A stretch of DNA of 46,207 bases, taken from the NCBI GenBank assembly GCA_017554385.1, contig JAFZIL010000075.1:1-46207 (forward strand), read 5' to 3'. Origin of the DNA: Prevotella sp. Lineage in GTDB: Bacteria; Bacteroidota; Bacteroidia; Bacteroidales; Bacteroidaceae. A program made the translations under genes and the position numbers. Each line of letters begins with the position of its first letter. Positions within the stretch are counted from its first letter, which is position 1. Positions 19,601 through 27,616 of this stretch are shown here, one piece after another. The notes under the pieces were generated by a model, which ran no database searches, was not told where the DNA came from, and worked only from the letters and a program-made list of their open reading frames with translations.

Positions 19601-19866
19601 CCGACTGGGCTGTCGAAGATGCCGACTTCCTGCGTCTGAACACCCTGACCCTGGGCTACACGCTGCCTAAGAACCTGACTAAGAAAGCTGGCATCAACAG
19701 CCTGCGCTTCTATGCTACTTGCTACAATGTATTCACCATCACAGGTTACACCGGATTCGACCCCGAGGCCGACTGTATTCGCAGAACCACTCTTACGCCT
19801 AATGTCGACTACTCCGGCTATCCCAAGAGCCGTCAGTACGTTTTTGGTCTTAACCTGAATTTCTAA
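16618..19866 (+). CDS. SusC/RagA-family TonB-linked outer-membrane transporter
   Basis: A 1082-residue outer-membrane transporter that moves oligosaccharides into the periplasm with SusD as lid. In order: signal peptide (cleavage near VSAQ, residue 35), a carboxypeptidase-like regulatory domain (TVKDATGEAVIGASV), a TonB box region (about residues 105-125), the plug (GVQITTTEGSPDAEVKIRVRG, LYIVDGFPVDG), then a beta-barrel ending in the aromatic FGLNLNF. Length and the plug signature are typical of SusC. It heads an operon with SusD and a surface lipoprotein. No ECF sigma/anti-sigma pair or hybrid two-component regulator is next to it. Confidence 0.97.
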   Translation: MFKSLTNLIPTGRKARRLALTAALILGGVVSVSAQTKVTVKDATGEAVIGASVIERGTRNGGITDLDGNFTINVQSKNPIVVSYVGMKSKTVSVAGKKAVTVVLEDDNTTLNELVVIGYGSVKKKDITGSVATVNSEALVAVPVANASEALTGKMPGVQITTTEGSPDAEVKIRVRGGGSITQSNDPLYIVDGFPVDGISDIPANDIEDITVLKDASSTAIYGSRGANGVILVTTKSGTEGKTKVSYNAYYSWKKIAKTLDVLSPYDYAKWQYELALLRNNNDPDKISSYTDFFGNYRDIDLYQDVESNDWQDIMYGRTGHTFNHNVNINGGSETIKYAFSYAHMNDKAIMLGSSFKRDNFSLKLNTKPTKRTTLDFQARYAMTDVNGAGANEATGTYDTDRRLKYAVIYTPIPLKNLDPTAGTDDDMGNLYNPIQSNLDNDRKKERKNLNMAGAFGWEVIKNLKLKTEFGYDYYDQYDQRFWGLTAYSVRNYADQEYADHPIISLTDTNRERFRNTNTVSYDFKGIFGKNSNHSLNVMAGHEWIITKRRENINQVVGFPTDYDSDKAWRLVAQGHAAATSDIYSPDDKLLSYFGRANYNFMDKYLLSFTFRADGSSKFAEGNRWGYFPSAAIAWRISQESFMKGAEKWLDDLKLRFSYGTAGNNNIPSGQLIQEYEPYSATANQRTWVNGFTNPLRPSTYMANSDLKWETTITRNVGLDFTVLGGKLNGSIEAYINTTKDLLIAFPVQGTGYDYQYRNMGKTENKGIELSFTYHIINKKDWGIDFAANIGFNKTKIKDLGAMDDFGWNSYWASTEIGNDYNVAVNSAVGEIIGYKNAGRYEVSDFDSYDPSTGWKLKDGVADATAVIGALRPGSLKLVDIDGNGTIGNEDIVTIGDVNPTAFGGFTLSGRAYGFDLAANFNYSIGNQVYNANKIEYTSTSKYQYRNMIDIMADGERWTNLDPATGLLTNDPVRLAELNANTTMWSPYMSKMVLTDWAVEDADFLRLNTLTLGYTLPKNLTKKAGINSLRFYATCYNVFTITGYTGFDPEADCIRRTTLTPNVDYSGYPKSRQYVFGLNLNF

Positions 19867-19872
19867 ACATAT

Positions 19873-19879
19873 AGGAGGT
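19873..19879 (+). promoter_or_regulatory. Perfect Shine-Dalgarno before susD
   Basis: AGGAGGT lies 7 nt before the susD ATG. Bacteroidetes genes rarely carry a strong Shine-Dalgarno, and I see none at the other starts here, so it may mark special translation of susD within the operon. Confidence 0.6.
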
Positions 19880-19886
19880 ATCTAAA

Positions 19887-21731
19887 ATGAAAAATCAAAT
19901 CAAACTATCAATATTGTCGCTTTCGTTGCTGACATTAGCATCATGCGACCTGGACGCCCCCACTCAGTCAACACTCGACGAATCGACCATGTTCTCAACC
20001 TATGCACTGGCTGAGGCAGAGGTGATGTCAATCAATGTATCGTTTGGTGAGACCAACTCTTACCGCGGACGTTTCCTGCCCTACTACGGTTTGAACACCG
20101 ACGTAGAAGTGACGAGTGGCTCGTATCCTTCATTGTTATCAAAGAACGAAGACAAGCAGAGCCTTTGTAACTACTCTACCCTGCCCGCCAACAGCCAGAT
20201 GAACACTGACAACAATGCCTATGCCATGTTCTATCAAGGCATCGAGCGTGCCAACCTGGCTATCGAGGGTATTCGTAAGTATGGCAACATCGAGAGCAAC
20301 AAGGACATGGCCCAGCTGCTGGGTGAGGCCCTGACGCTGCGTGCCGTGCTCTATAACGACCTGATTAAGGGTTGGGGCGATGTTCCTGCTCGCTTCACGC
20401 CCAACAACAACGACAATATCTACCTGCCCCGTACCAACAAGGATGACATCTATCTGCAATTGCTGGCCGACCTGAAAGAGGCAGAGGACTATTGCTACTG
20501 GCCCAACGAGAACAACATCACCAAGACCACTGAGCGCGTGAGCAAGGCTTTCGTCAAGGGTCTTCGTGCACGCATCGCCCTTTCAGCCGGTGGCTATGCC
20601 CTTCGTGGCGACGGCTTCCGCAAGAGCAACAATCCCGAGCTGTCTTCTGACAAGATGTATGCCATTGCCAAGGAGGAATGTCTCGACATCATCAATAAAG
20701 GCTGCAACAACCTCGGTTCGTTCGAGGAGAACTTCCACAAGCTTTGCGAAGATAACGTGACTGCCGGTGGCGAGAGCATCTGGGAGATTCCCTTCTCGGC
20801 AGGTCGTGGCCGCGTGCTCTACACCTGGGGCATCAAGCACAATGCCAAGGACCAGTACACACAGCAGGCACAGGGTGGCGTCAACGGCCCCACACCGTTC
20901 CTCTACTACGACTATGATCCCGATGACATCCGTCGCGACATCACCTGCATACCCTACGACTGGAGCAAGGAGCTTGTCGACGGAAAAGCCAGCCAGCAGC
21001 TGCGCGCCATCAACAAGTGGAACTTCGGCAAGCTTCGCTACGAGTGGATGAAGCGTATCGTCACCTCGACCAACGACGACGGCATCAACTTCCAGTACAT
21101 GCGTCTGGCCGACATCTATCTGATGGCTGCCGAATCTATCAACGAGATTGACGGTCCCAGTGCTGCATGGACCTACATGGAGCCTGTGCTCAGCCGTGTG
21201 CTGCCTGCCACTAAGGTGAGTGCACTGCGTACGGCGTACACCGCCAGCAAGGAGGCCTTCTTCAATGGCATCGTCGACCAGCGCGCCTTCGAGTTTGCTG
21301 GTGAGCAGCTGCGCAAGGCCGACCTCGTACGCTGGGGTATCATCGACACCAAGATGGAACAGGCCAGGCAAAAGGTGCTGAACCTTGGCAGCCGCACGGG
21401 TGAATATGCCGGACTGTGTGACAAGGTCTATTACTTCATCAACCCCAACGATAAGGAGACCATTATCCTTTACGGTCTGCAGAGAGGCGAAACCGAAGAT
21501 GGCTCCTCTGACTGGAAGGCAGCAATGAAGGAAACCTACGGTAGCGACATCGAGTTCCATAGCAAGAACTGGTTCATCGACTCTTCCGGCAATCAGACCC
21601 TCAACGACGACTATGCCAACGGTCTGTTCGTCGAAAAACCAAGCACACACTGTGTATGGCCCATCTGGCAGACTTTCATTGACAAGAGCAATGGCTATCT
21701 GAACAACGATGGTAACCTTGGACAATTATAA
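19887..21731 (+). CDS. SusD/RagB-family surface glycan-binding lipoprotein
   Basis: A 614-residue lipoprotein with the lipobox cysteine at C20 (LTLASC). It contains the SusD helical scaffold: the N-terminal AEAEVMSIN region, then a TPR-like core with ALTLRAVLYNDLIKGWGDVPAR, and the C-terminal RRADLVRWG-like segment (EQLRKADLVRWG) with ADIYLMAAE. It binds glycan and caps the SusC barrel. The gene follows susC by 20 bp and precedes a second surface lipoprotein by 18 bp. Confidence 0.96.
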   Translation: MKNQIKLSILSLSLLTLASCDLDAPTQSTLDESTMFSTYALAEAEVMSINVSFGETNSYRGRFLPYYGLNTDVEVTSGSYPSLLSKNEDKQSLCNYSTLPANSQMNTDNNAYAMFYQGIERANLAIEGIRKYGNIESNKDMAQLLGEALTLRAVLYNDLIKGWGDVPARFTPNNNDNIYLPRTNKDDIYLQLLADLKEAEDYCYWPNENNITKTTERVSKAFVKGLRARIALSAGGYALRGDGFRKSNNPELSSDKMYAIAKEECLDIINKGCNNLGSFEENFHKLCEDNVTAGGESIWEIPFSAGRGRVLYTWGIKHNAKDQYTQQAQGGVNGPTPFLYYDYDPDDIRRDITCIPYDWSKELVDGKASQQLRAINKWNFGKLRYEWMKRIVTSTNDDGINFQYMRLADIYLMAAESINEIDGPSAAWTYMEPVLSRVLPATKVSALRTAYTASKEAFFNGIVDQRAFEFAGEQLRKADLVRWGIIDTKMEQARQKVLNLGSRTGEYAGLCDKVYYFINPNDKETIILYGLQRGETEDGSSDWKAAMKETYGSDIEFHSKNWFIDSSGNQTLNDDYANGLFVEKPSTHCVWPIWQTFIDKSNGYLNNDGNLGQL

Positions 21732-21749
21732 TCAAAAACAAAGACAACA

Positions 21750-23339
21750 ATGAAAACATTCAATCATATTGCAATATGCATCATGGCGCTGGGAGCCTTT
21801 GTCGTTACCAGCTGTAGCGATGCTCCCGACGAGATCACGAGCTACCAGCTCAACCGCAACTTCTCGCCCGTGGATTTCCAGGCCAAAGGTGTCAGCACGA
21901 CATCTGCCCGCCTACAGTGGACGCCCGTCGACCATGCTGACAAATATCTGATCGAGGTATTTGCCGACGACAGCCTCACCTTCGCTGGTTCGCCTACTAA
22001 GACCCTGGAGGCCGAGACCAACAGTATCGAGGTGACCGGTCTTCTCTACGACACAGACTATTCGGCACGTGTACAGGCCATCACAAGCAGCGATGCCTCG
22101 CGCAACTCCAAGTTTAGCGAGGTCTATTTCCGCACCAGCGCCCAGCAGTTCTTGAAGACGTTCAAGGAAGAGAACATTGCTGACCGCAGTGTCACCGCTA
22201 CATGGAATGTCGACGAGGTGGGCAGCGACATCACTACCCTCCGTGCCATCGATGCCAACGGTGCCGTAGTGTCTAACAAGCAGCTCACCGCTGAAGAGAT
22301 TGAAGCAGGAAAGGCCGTCATCGACGGTCTCACACCTGAGACGGTCTATACCATCAAGCTGCTTAACGGTGAGAAGGAACGCGGCAGCCGCAGCGTCACC
22401 ACCATTGCCGACCTGAACGGAGCCATCGTCGTTCATCCGGGTGATGACATCAAGGCCATCTTTGCCGAGGCTGCCGACGGTGCCACCCTTGCTCTCTATG
22501 GAGGTACCCACGTCATCAGCGGTGGTGATGACACAGCAGCTGGTGCGCTGGTGGTCAACAAGAATCTCACCATCAAGGGCATCTATCCTACGAACATCCC
22601 CGTCATCAACGGACGCTTCCAGATTGAGGACGGAGCATCGCTCAGCCTCAGCCAACTCGTTCTCGACGGTACAGGCACCAGTGGCGACCAGACGTTTAAC
22701 TTCAAGACTGCCGACGCTACCTACGGTGCACTCGACGTGCAGAATTGCGAGATCAAGAACTACACCAAGGGCGTCTACTACGGCAACGTCACGGCTACCA
22801 TCGAGTCTATCACGTTCAACAACTGTCTCATCCACGACGTCATCTGCGAGGGCGGCGACCTCTTCGACTGCCGCAAGAGCTACATCAAGGTGCTGACATT
22901 CTCCAATAGCACCATCTACCACTGTGCTACCACGCGCGACTTCATCCGCTACGACGATGCTTCTGGCAGCTTCGCCGATGCAGCTCCCGTCATCACCGTC
23001 GACCACTGCACCATCGACGACTGCTGCAATGAGACAGCCAACAAGCGTCTGCTCTACGTGCGCTTCGTGGGCAACAGCATCACCTGGACGAACAACCTCG
23101 TGACCAACACCAAGGCCATCTTCTCCAACCAGAGCAAGACTGCCGTGCCCACCTTTGGCAACAGCGCCTACTTTGCAGCCGACAACCTGAAGAACGTCGT
23201 CGAGAAAGATGGTAACCTCTTCACCGACGACAAGGCCACATGGCTCAACGCTTCTCCCTACAGCGCTGCTTCACCTGTCTTCACCTATAACGAGGACAAC
23301 GCCAAGAAGGGCTGGGGCGACCCCCGCTGGGCAAAATAA
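21750..23339 (+). CDS. Surface lipoprotein with FN3, DUF4957 and DUF5123 (beta-helix) domains
   Basis: A 529-residue lipoprotein with cysteine C22 (FVVTSC). Two fibronectin-III-like domains (about 35-230; VSTTSARLQWTPVDHADKY) are followed by a right-handed beta-helix region matching DUF4957 and DUF5123, with repeated NCxI turns, ending in a GWGDPRW motif. Proteins of this build sit downstream of SusD in pectin-type loci of Bacteroides and are taken as surface glycan-binding proteins or non-catalytic relatives of pectate lyases. No lyase active site could be identified by eye. A strong hairpin terminator follows. Confidence 0.85.
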   Translation: MKTFNHIAICIMALGAFVVTSCSDAPDEITSYQLNRNFSPVDFQAKGVSTTSARLQWTPVDHADKYLIEVFADDSLTFAGSPTKTLEAETNSIEVTGLLYDTDYSARVQAITSSDASRNSKFSEVYFRTSAQQFLKTFKEENIADRSVTATWNVDEVGSDITTLRAIDANGAVVSNKQLTAEEIEAGKAVIDGLTPETVYTIKLLNGEKERGSRSVTTIADLNGAIVVHPGDDIKAIFAEAADGATLALYGGTHVISGGDDTAAGALVVNKNLTIKGIYPTNIPVINGRFQIEDGASLSLSQLVLDGTGTSGDQTFNFKTADATYGALDVQNCEIKNYTKGVYYGNVTATIESITFNNCLIHDVICEGGDLFDCRKSYIKVLTFSNSTIYHCATTRDFIRYDDASGSFADAAPVITVDHCTIDDCCNETANKRLLYVRFVGNSITWTNNLVTNTKAIFSNQSKTAVPTFGNSAYFAADNLKNVVEKDGNLFTDDKATWLNASPYSAASPVFTYNEDNAKKGWGDPRWAK

Positions 23340-23358
23340 GCACAACATCATTATCAAG

Positions 23359-23393
23359 AGAAAGCCTGCCAGACAATTCCTGGCAGGCTTTCT
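23359..23393. terminator. Bidirectional hairpin terminator
   Basis: A 14-bp stem with core AAAGCCTGCCAG paired to CTGGCAGGCTTT and a 7-nt loop. A-rich and T-rich flanks fit termination for both the SusCD operon and the convergent kinase fusion gene. Confidence 0.85.
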
Positions 23394-23419
23394 TTAGGTT
23401 TGTACGTTTGAGCTTTTCA

Positions 23420-25390
23420 TCAGCTGTTTGCCTGGCTATACTTAGCGATAGTGTCAACGAGTGCGGTAGGATTGCCCATGTCATAGCGTTCGCCTTGCAG
23501 ACGTACACCGAGCATGCCTGTGCGCTGGCGCACGGCCTCGAGAGCCGATGTAAGTTCGATTTCGGACACAGATTGTGCTGGGTCCTCAGGGTGGGCAGCG
23601 CGTTTCTCATCAGCCTTGCGGATATCATCCTCCAGCTGATGGAACACTTCAGGTGTCAGGATATACTGGCCAAAAACGGAGCAGTATTCACGTTGACCGT
23701 CAGGCCCCTTTACACCAAGGAACTCCTCGGCATAGGCAGCGGTGGGTTTCTCCTTCAGGGTTGTAACATTGAGGAAGCGGGCATCCTTGTCTTCCCAAAC
23801 ACCTGTCATGATACCGAAATGACTGACCTTGCTCACTTCTACGGGATAGAGGCCAACAGTAAGACGGTTGTAACGCTCATAGCTCTCGATGAGTTGCAGG
23901 GCACAGGTCTTGTTGGTCGTAGTACGATAAAGCGTATCGCCAAGCATGAGCAGAACGGGCTCACCGTGAGCAAACTGGGCGGCTTGATAGACAGCATGAC
24001 CAAAGCCTCGTTTCTCGCGTTGATAGACGTAGTGAAGGCGCTTGCCAATGTCAAGAATGTGGTTCTCATATTCTTGGCATTCCGAGTTAAGCTTAGCCAA
24101 ATGACACTCTGACAGTGGACGCTCGAAAAAGTCCGCATACATCTGACGCTCCTCTTCAGACCCAAGCACGAGACAAATTTCCTCGATGCCACTCTTAATA
24201 AGCTCTTCCAACAGGATAAGAATAACGGGGCGCACCATTCCATCGGGACAGGGAATAGGGAAGAAGTCTTTCTTCAGCCCCCGAGTAGCAGGATAGAGAC
24301 GGGTACCAAAACCTGCAACGGGAATGATAGCACGACGAACAGTATGGACGGGCTGCAACGTGAGTGTATATGCTGGCATGCCTTGGGACTCGAGATAGTC
24401 GCGCAACTGCTGCTGAGTATTGGCATCGCGTGCAAGAAACTGTACGGCACCATCGCCATGCGAGCCCACGCCCTTGCCACCGTAAACAAGCTTCTGGATA
24501 TACTCATCGGCAAGCACAGCCTTGAGCTTGGGCGAAGCAAGCTCCTCAGGACACATCGGAGCCACCTGCCTATTGAACACTTCTTCGGTTTCAGTCATCA
24601 ACTTGCCCAGCTCTTCGACTCGACCCTCGGCCATATACTTGATGGCACGGTTGATGAACTCCTGATTCTTTGCGCCCAAAGCGTCGTGCTCCATGCGCTC
24701 CTGCTCGTTTGAGGGGAAAGGATAGGCCTTGTTCAGGTCGGCAAGAATCTTGATAGTGTTCTTGCTGCCACACAGGTCGGCGAATACCCAGTACAGATGA
24801 CGCTTTACCTTGAGCGCCTGCACCTCAATCTCATCACCGTCGAATGTCATTAGGTTGGGCTTGATACCGAAAGCACACGCCTGATCGAGTCGGCCACAAC
24901 GCGAAGAAGTGCGCAGCTCGCCAAGGTACGCAATGTTCATCTCGCCCATCGTGTTCAGGTGTAGCTTATAAATAATATTGAACGCGCGGGCAACAAGCAC
25001 ACAGATGGCAGCACTCGAGCTAAGACCACTCTTCATGGGGAGCGTCATGTCGGTGATACGGATGCGCACACCGCCCACCTTGTACCACTCGAGCATATAG
25101 CTGGCTACACCTGCACAATAGCAGAAGAAGGAGCCCGACTTGGCAATGCGCTTCAGCTCTTGTTCGTCCATGCGGCAAGCGAAGTCCTGCCATTCCCCGC
25201 TCATCTGCGTCGCCGTGCTCTGCATCTCAAAGATGCTCGACTTCTCTATCTCGGCATATATTCCCTGTTCGATACCAGTAACGATAGCAGCACCAGCAGG
25301 AATGTCGGCATTCATCGTACGATAGTGACCTGCCCAGTCAGTATGTTCGCCAAAAAGGCACAGACGACCTGGCACAAAAAGCTTTATCAT
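23420..25390 (-). CDS. Bifunctional GHMP sugar kinase / sugar-1-phosphate nucleotidyltransferase
   Basis: A 656-residue fusion. The N-terminal GHMP kinase has GRLCLFGEHTDW (8-19, galactokinase-like motif 1), the ATP loop GLSSSAA (122-128) and GGKGVGSHGDG (304-314). From about 352 a GT-A nucleotidyltransferase begins (AIIPVAGFGTRLYPAT, then KKDFFPI and LMLGDTLY), closest to the GalU/uridylyltransferase type. The protein should phosphorylate a free sugar at C1 and load it onto a nucleotide, yielding a nucleotide sugar. The order is opposite to Fkp, where the kinase is C-terminal. The start at 25390 is chosen because a -7 box lies at 25424-25431; the frame is open further upstream but crosses that promoter. 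Substrate unknown; galactose or a uronic acid would suit the neighbouring pectin locus. Confidence 0.82.
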   Translation of the reverse strand: MIKLFVPGRLCLFGEHTDWAGHYRTMNADIPAGAAIVTGIEQGIYAEIEKSSIFEMQSTATQMSGEWQDFACRMDEQELKRIAKSGSFFCYCAGVASYMLEWYKVGGVRIRITDMTLPMKSGLSSSAAICVLVARAFNIIYKLHLNTMGEMNIAYLGELRTSSRCGRLDQACAFGIKPNLMTFDGDEIEVQALKVKRHLYWVFADLCGSKNTIKILADLNKAYPFPSNEQERMEHDALGAKNQEFINRAIKYMAEGRVEELGKLMTETEEVFNRQVAPMCPEELASPKLKAVLADEYIQKLVYGGKGVGSHGDGAVQFLARDANTQQQLRDYLESQGMPAYTLTLQPVHTVRRAIIPVAGFGTRLYPATRGLKKDFFPIPCPDGMVRPVILILLEELIKSGIEEICLVLGSEEERQMYADFFERPLSECHLAKLNSECQEYENHILDIGKRLHYVYQREKRGFGHAVYQAAQFAHGEPVLLMLGDTLYRTTTNKTCALQLIESYERYNRLTVGLYPVEVSKVSHFGIMTGVWEDKDARFLNVTTLKEKPTAAYAEEFLGVKGPDGQREYCSVFGQYILTPEVFHQLEDDIRKADEKRAAHPEDPAQSVSEIELTSALEAVRQRTGMLGVRLQGERYDMGNPTALVDTIAKYSQANS

Positions 25391-25423
25391 ATCTTCTGTG
25401 TTATTTACATTTAAAACTTCCTG

Positions 25424-25431
25424 CAAAGTTA
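25424..25431 (-). promoter_or_regulatory. -7 box of the kinase fusion gene
   Basis: Read on the - strand this is TAACTTTG, an exact TAnnTTTG, 33 bp upstream of the chosen ATG. It rules out the longer open frame as the translated start. Confidence 0.7.
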
Positions 25432-25474
25432 AGCATTTTTTTTTGAAATATTCGTGATTTGCGTTTTTTTTATG

Positions 25475-25482
25475 TAACTTTG
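25475..25482 (+). promoter_or_regulatory. -7 box of the LysE-type gene, near-leaderless start
   Basis: TAACTTTG ends 8 bp before the ATG at 25491, so the transcript should begin at or within a base or two of the start codon. A weak TTCG lies at the -33 distance. Confidence 0.65.
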
Positions 25483-25490
25483 CACCCATT

Positions 25491-26153
25491 ATGCCATTTC
25501 ATGTGCCAATCAACATATTGGATTTCATCTTCAAGGGCATGCTTATTGGGATGATTGCCTCGGCTCCGATGGGACCCGTCGGAGTGCTTTGTGTGCAGCG
25601 TACGTTGAAGAAAGGACGCTGGTACGGATTCGTCACAGGAATAGGTGCTGCAGCCAGCGACATCATCTACGCAGGCATAACAGGCTTCGGAATGGCCTTC
25701 GTCATGGACTTCATCAACAACACGCAGAACCGGTTCTATCTGCAGATTATCGGTTCGCTCATGCTCCTGGCCTTCGGCTGGTATACCTATCGCACAGACC
25801 CGACAAAGAAGATGCACCGCTCAGGTCAGGACAAAGGCACGCTGACCTACAACGCCGTGACAGCTTTCCTTGTCACGCTGTCTAATCCACTCATCGTATT
25901 CCTTTTCATGGCACTCTATGCCCAATTCGCCTTCGTGCTGCCCGACCACCCATTCGAGATGGTCGTGGGCTTCTTGAGCATCGTGGGCGGTGCACTGCTA
26001 TGGTGGTGGGGACTTACGTGGCTGGTCGACAAAATCAGGCTGAAGTTCGACGAAAACGGCATACGCATCATCAACCAAATTATCGGCGTGGCCGTCATCA
26101 TCGGTAGCGTTATCATGTTGCTCGGTACTACGACCAACCTATTAAGATTCTAA
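25491..26153 (+). CDS. LysE/RhtB-type amino-acid exporter
   Basis: A 220-residue membrane protein with about six helices. The family signature near the N-terminus is PMGPVGVLCVQRTLKKGRW, and TLSNPLIVFLFMALYAQF matches the second conserved block. LysE-family proteins export amino acids or related small molecules; the substrate here is open. The stop is one base before the ATG of the DUF4924 gene, so the two are co-translated. The promoter places the start codon at or next to the transcript 5' end. Confidence 0.87.
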   Translation: MPFHVPINILDFIFKGMLIGMIASAPMGPVGVLCVQRTLKKGRWYGFVTGIGAAASDIIYAGITGFGMAFVMDFINNTQNRFYLQIIGSLMLLAFGWYTYRTDPTKKMHRSGQDKGTLTYNAVTAFLVTLSNPLIVFLFMALYAQFAFVLPDHPFEMVVGFLSIVGGALLWWWGLTWLVDKIRLKFDENGIRIINQIIGVAVIIGSVIMLLGTTTNLLRF

Positions 26154-26154
26154 T

Positions 26155-26700
26155 ATGTACATAGCACAGGAGCTGAGAAAACAGAACATCGCCGAGTATC
26201 TTCTGTATATGTGGCAGATTGAAGATACCATACGTGCATTCGGCTGTTCGCTGCCACGCATACGCCGCGAATACATCAGCCGCTTCGACTATACCGATGA
26301 ACAGAAAGACGAAGAGGCCGACTGGTTTGGCAACCTTATCCGCATGATGAACGAGGAAGGGTGCCGCGAACAGGGACACCTGCAAATCAACAGCGTCACG
26401 TTGCAATTGCTTGCAGAGCTACACCAACAGCTACTCGCCTCGCCCAAGTTCCCCTTCTACAGCACAGCCTACTACAAAGTGCTGCCATTTATCGTAGAGC
26501 TGCGCAACCGTGGGGCAAGGAAAGAAGAAAACGAGATAGAAACTTGCCTGAACCTGCTCTATGGCGTCATGATGCTTCGCCTACAGAAAAAAGAGGTCAC
26601 ACCAAACACGCAACACGCCGTACAAGAGGTGTCGACCTTCATAGGTATGCTCTCCGACTACTATAAGAAAGACAAAGAGGAAGGTTTGAAGTTTGAATAA
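26155..26700 (+). CDS. DUF4924 family protein
   Basis: A 181-residue, mostly helical cytosolic protein without signal peptide. The beginning MYIAQELRKQNIAEYLLYMWQIEDTIRA and the INSVTLQLLAELH and FYSTAYYKVLPFIVELR segments match DUF4924, a Bacteroidetes family of unknown role. I recall it near rfbD and prfC in other Bacteroidales, which fits the order here. It starts 1 bp after the LysE-type stop, and its stop is 10 bp ahead of the rfbD start. Confidence 0.85.
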   Translation: MYIAQELRKQNIAEYLLYMWQIEDTIRAFGCSLPRIRREYISRFDYTDEQKDEEADWFGNLIRMMNEEGCREQGHLQINSVTLQLLAELHQQLLASPKFPFYSTAYYKVLPFIVELRNRGARKEENEIETCLNLLYGVMMLRLQKKEVTPNTQHAVQEVSTFIGMLSDYYKKDKEEGLKFE

Positions 26701-26710
26701 CGAAATAAAT

Positions 26711-27568
26711 ATGAACATACTGATTACCGGCTGCAACGGCCAACTTGGAAATGAAATGCAGTTGCTGGAACGGGAATACCCGCAGCATACCTATTATAAT
26801 ACAGATGTTGAAGAATTGGACATCACCAACCAGCAGGCTATCGAGGCATTTGTCAACGAGCATGCCATCGACGGCATCGTGAACTGCGCCGCATATACCG
26901 CCGTGGACAAAGCCGAGAGTGACAACCAGCTATGCACCGCCCTCAACACCGAGGCTCCAGCCTATCTGGCAATGGCCATAGAAAAACGAGGTGGATGGCT
27001 TATCCAGATCTCGACCGACTACGTGTTCAATGGAACAAAACACACTCCATACGTAGAGACTGACACTCCCTGTCCCGACAGCGTCTACGGCTCTACAAAA
27101 CTGGCAGGTGAGTTTGGAGTTCTGAAATTCTGCCAACGAACGATGATTATCCGTACGGCATGGCTCTACAGCACCTTTGGCAACAACTTCGTGAAGACGA
27201 TGATACGACTGGGCAAGGAAAAGTCGGAACTGGGCGTCATCTTCGACCAGATAGGTACGCCAACATACGCCCGCGATTTGGCCAGCGTCATCATGACTGC
27301 TATCGAGAAAGGCATTCAGCCTGGCATCTACCATTTCTCGAACGAGGGAGTCACCTCATGGTACGACTTCACGAAGGCCATCCACCGCATCGCCGGCATT
27401 ACCAGCTGCCACGTACGTCCCCTGCATACCGCTGAATATCCTACTCCTGCCCATCGTCCCAACTACTCCGTGCTCGATAAGACAAAAATCAAGCAGACCT
27501 ACGGCATTGAGGTCCCCTATTGGGAAGAAAGCCTCGCAGTATGTATTCACAAACTGCTTGCTCAATAA
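26711..27568 (+). CDS. rfbD: dTDP-4-dehydrorhamnose reductase
   Basis: A 285-residue short-chain dehydrogenase/reductase that makes dTDP-L-rhamnose, the last step of activated rhamnose synthesis for surface polysaccharides. The nucleotide-binding GCNGQLG is at the N-terminus, STDYVFNG carries the catalytic threonine/serine region, and VYGSTK gives the Tyr-x-x-x-Lys pair. The ATG at 26711 directly precedes the Rossmann fold; an in-frame ATG at 26693 overlaps the previous gene and adds a non-conserved hexapeptide. rfbA, rfbB and rfbC are not in the window. Confidence 0.92.
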   Translation: MNILITGCNGQLGNEMQLLEREYPQHTYYNTDVEELDITNQQAIEAFVNEHAIDGIVNCAAYTAVDKAESDNQLCTALNTEAPAYLAMAIEKRGGWLIQISTDYVFNGTKHTPYVETDTPCPDSVYGSTKLAGEFGVLKFCQRTMIIRTAWLYSTFGNNFVKTMIRLGKEKSELGVIFDQIGTPTYARDLASVIMTAIEKGIQPGIYHFSNEGVTSWYDFTKAIHRIAGITSCHVRPLHTAEYPTPAHRPNYSVLDKTKIKQTYGIEVPYWEESLAVCIHKLLAQ

Positions 27569-27576
27569 TAATAGTA

Positions 27577-27601
27577 GACACGGTTTTCTCCAATCCGTGT
27601 C
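27577..27601 (+). terminator. Weak hairpin between rfbD and prfC
   Basis: GACACGG and CCGTGTC form a 7-bp stem around an 11-nt loop. There is no T-run after it, so it may be only a partial terminator or an RNA-stability element. Confidence 0.4.
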
Positions 27602-27616
27602 AAATGAATCAAAACA

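Noticed and set aside
21912-23006. Long open frame antisense to the DUF5123 lipoprotein gene
   Set aside because: It is a shadow of a real gene with strong codon bias; the translation is low-complexity and matches nothing recognisable.
25391-25489. 33-residue N-terminal extension of the kinase fusion
   Set aside because: It crosses an exact -7 box on the same strand, and the conserved kinase start lies at the inner ATG.
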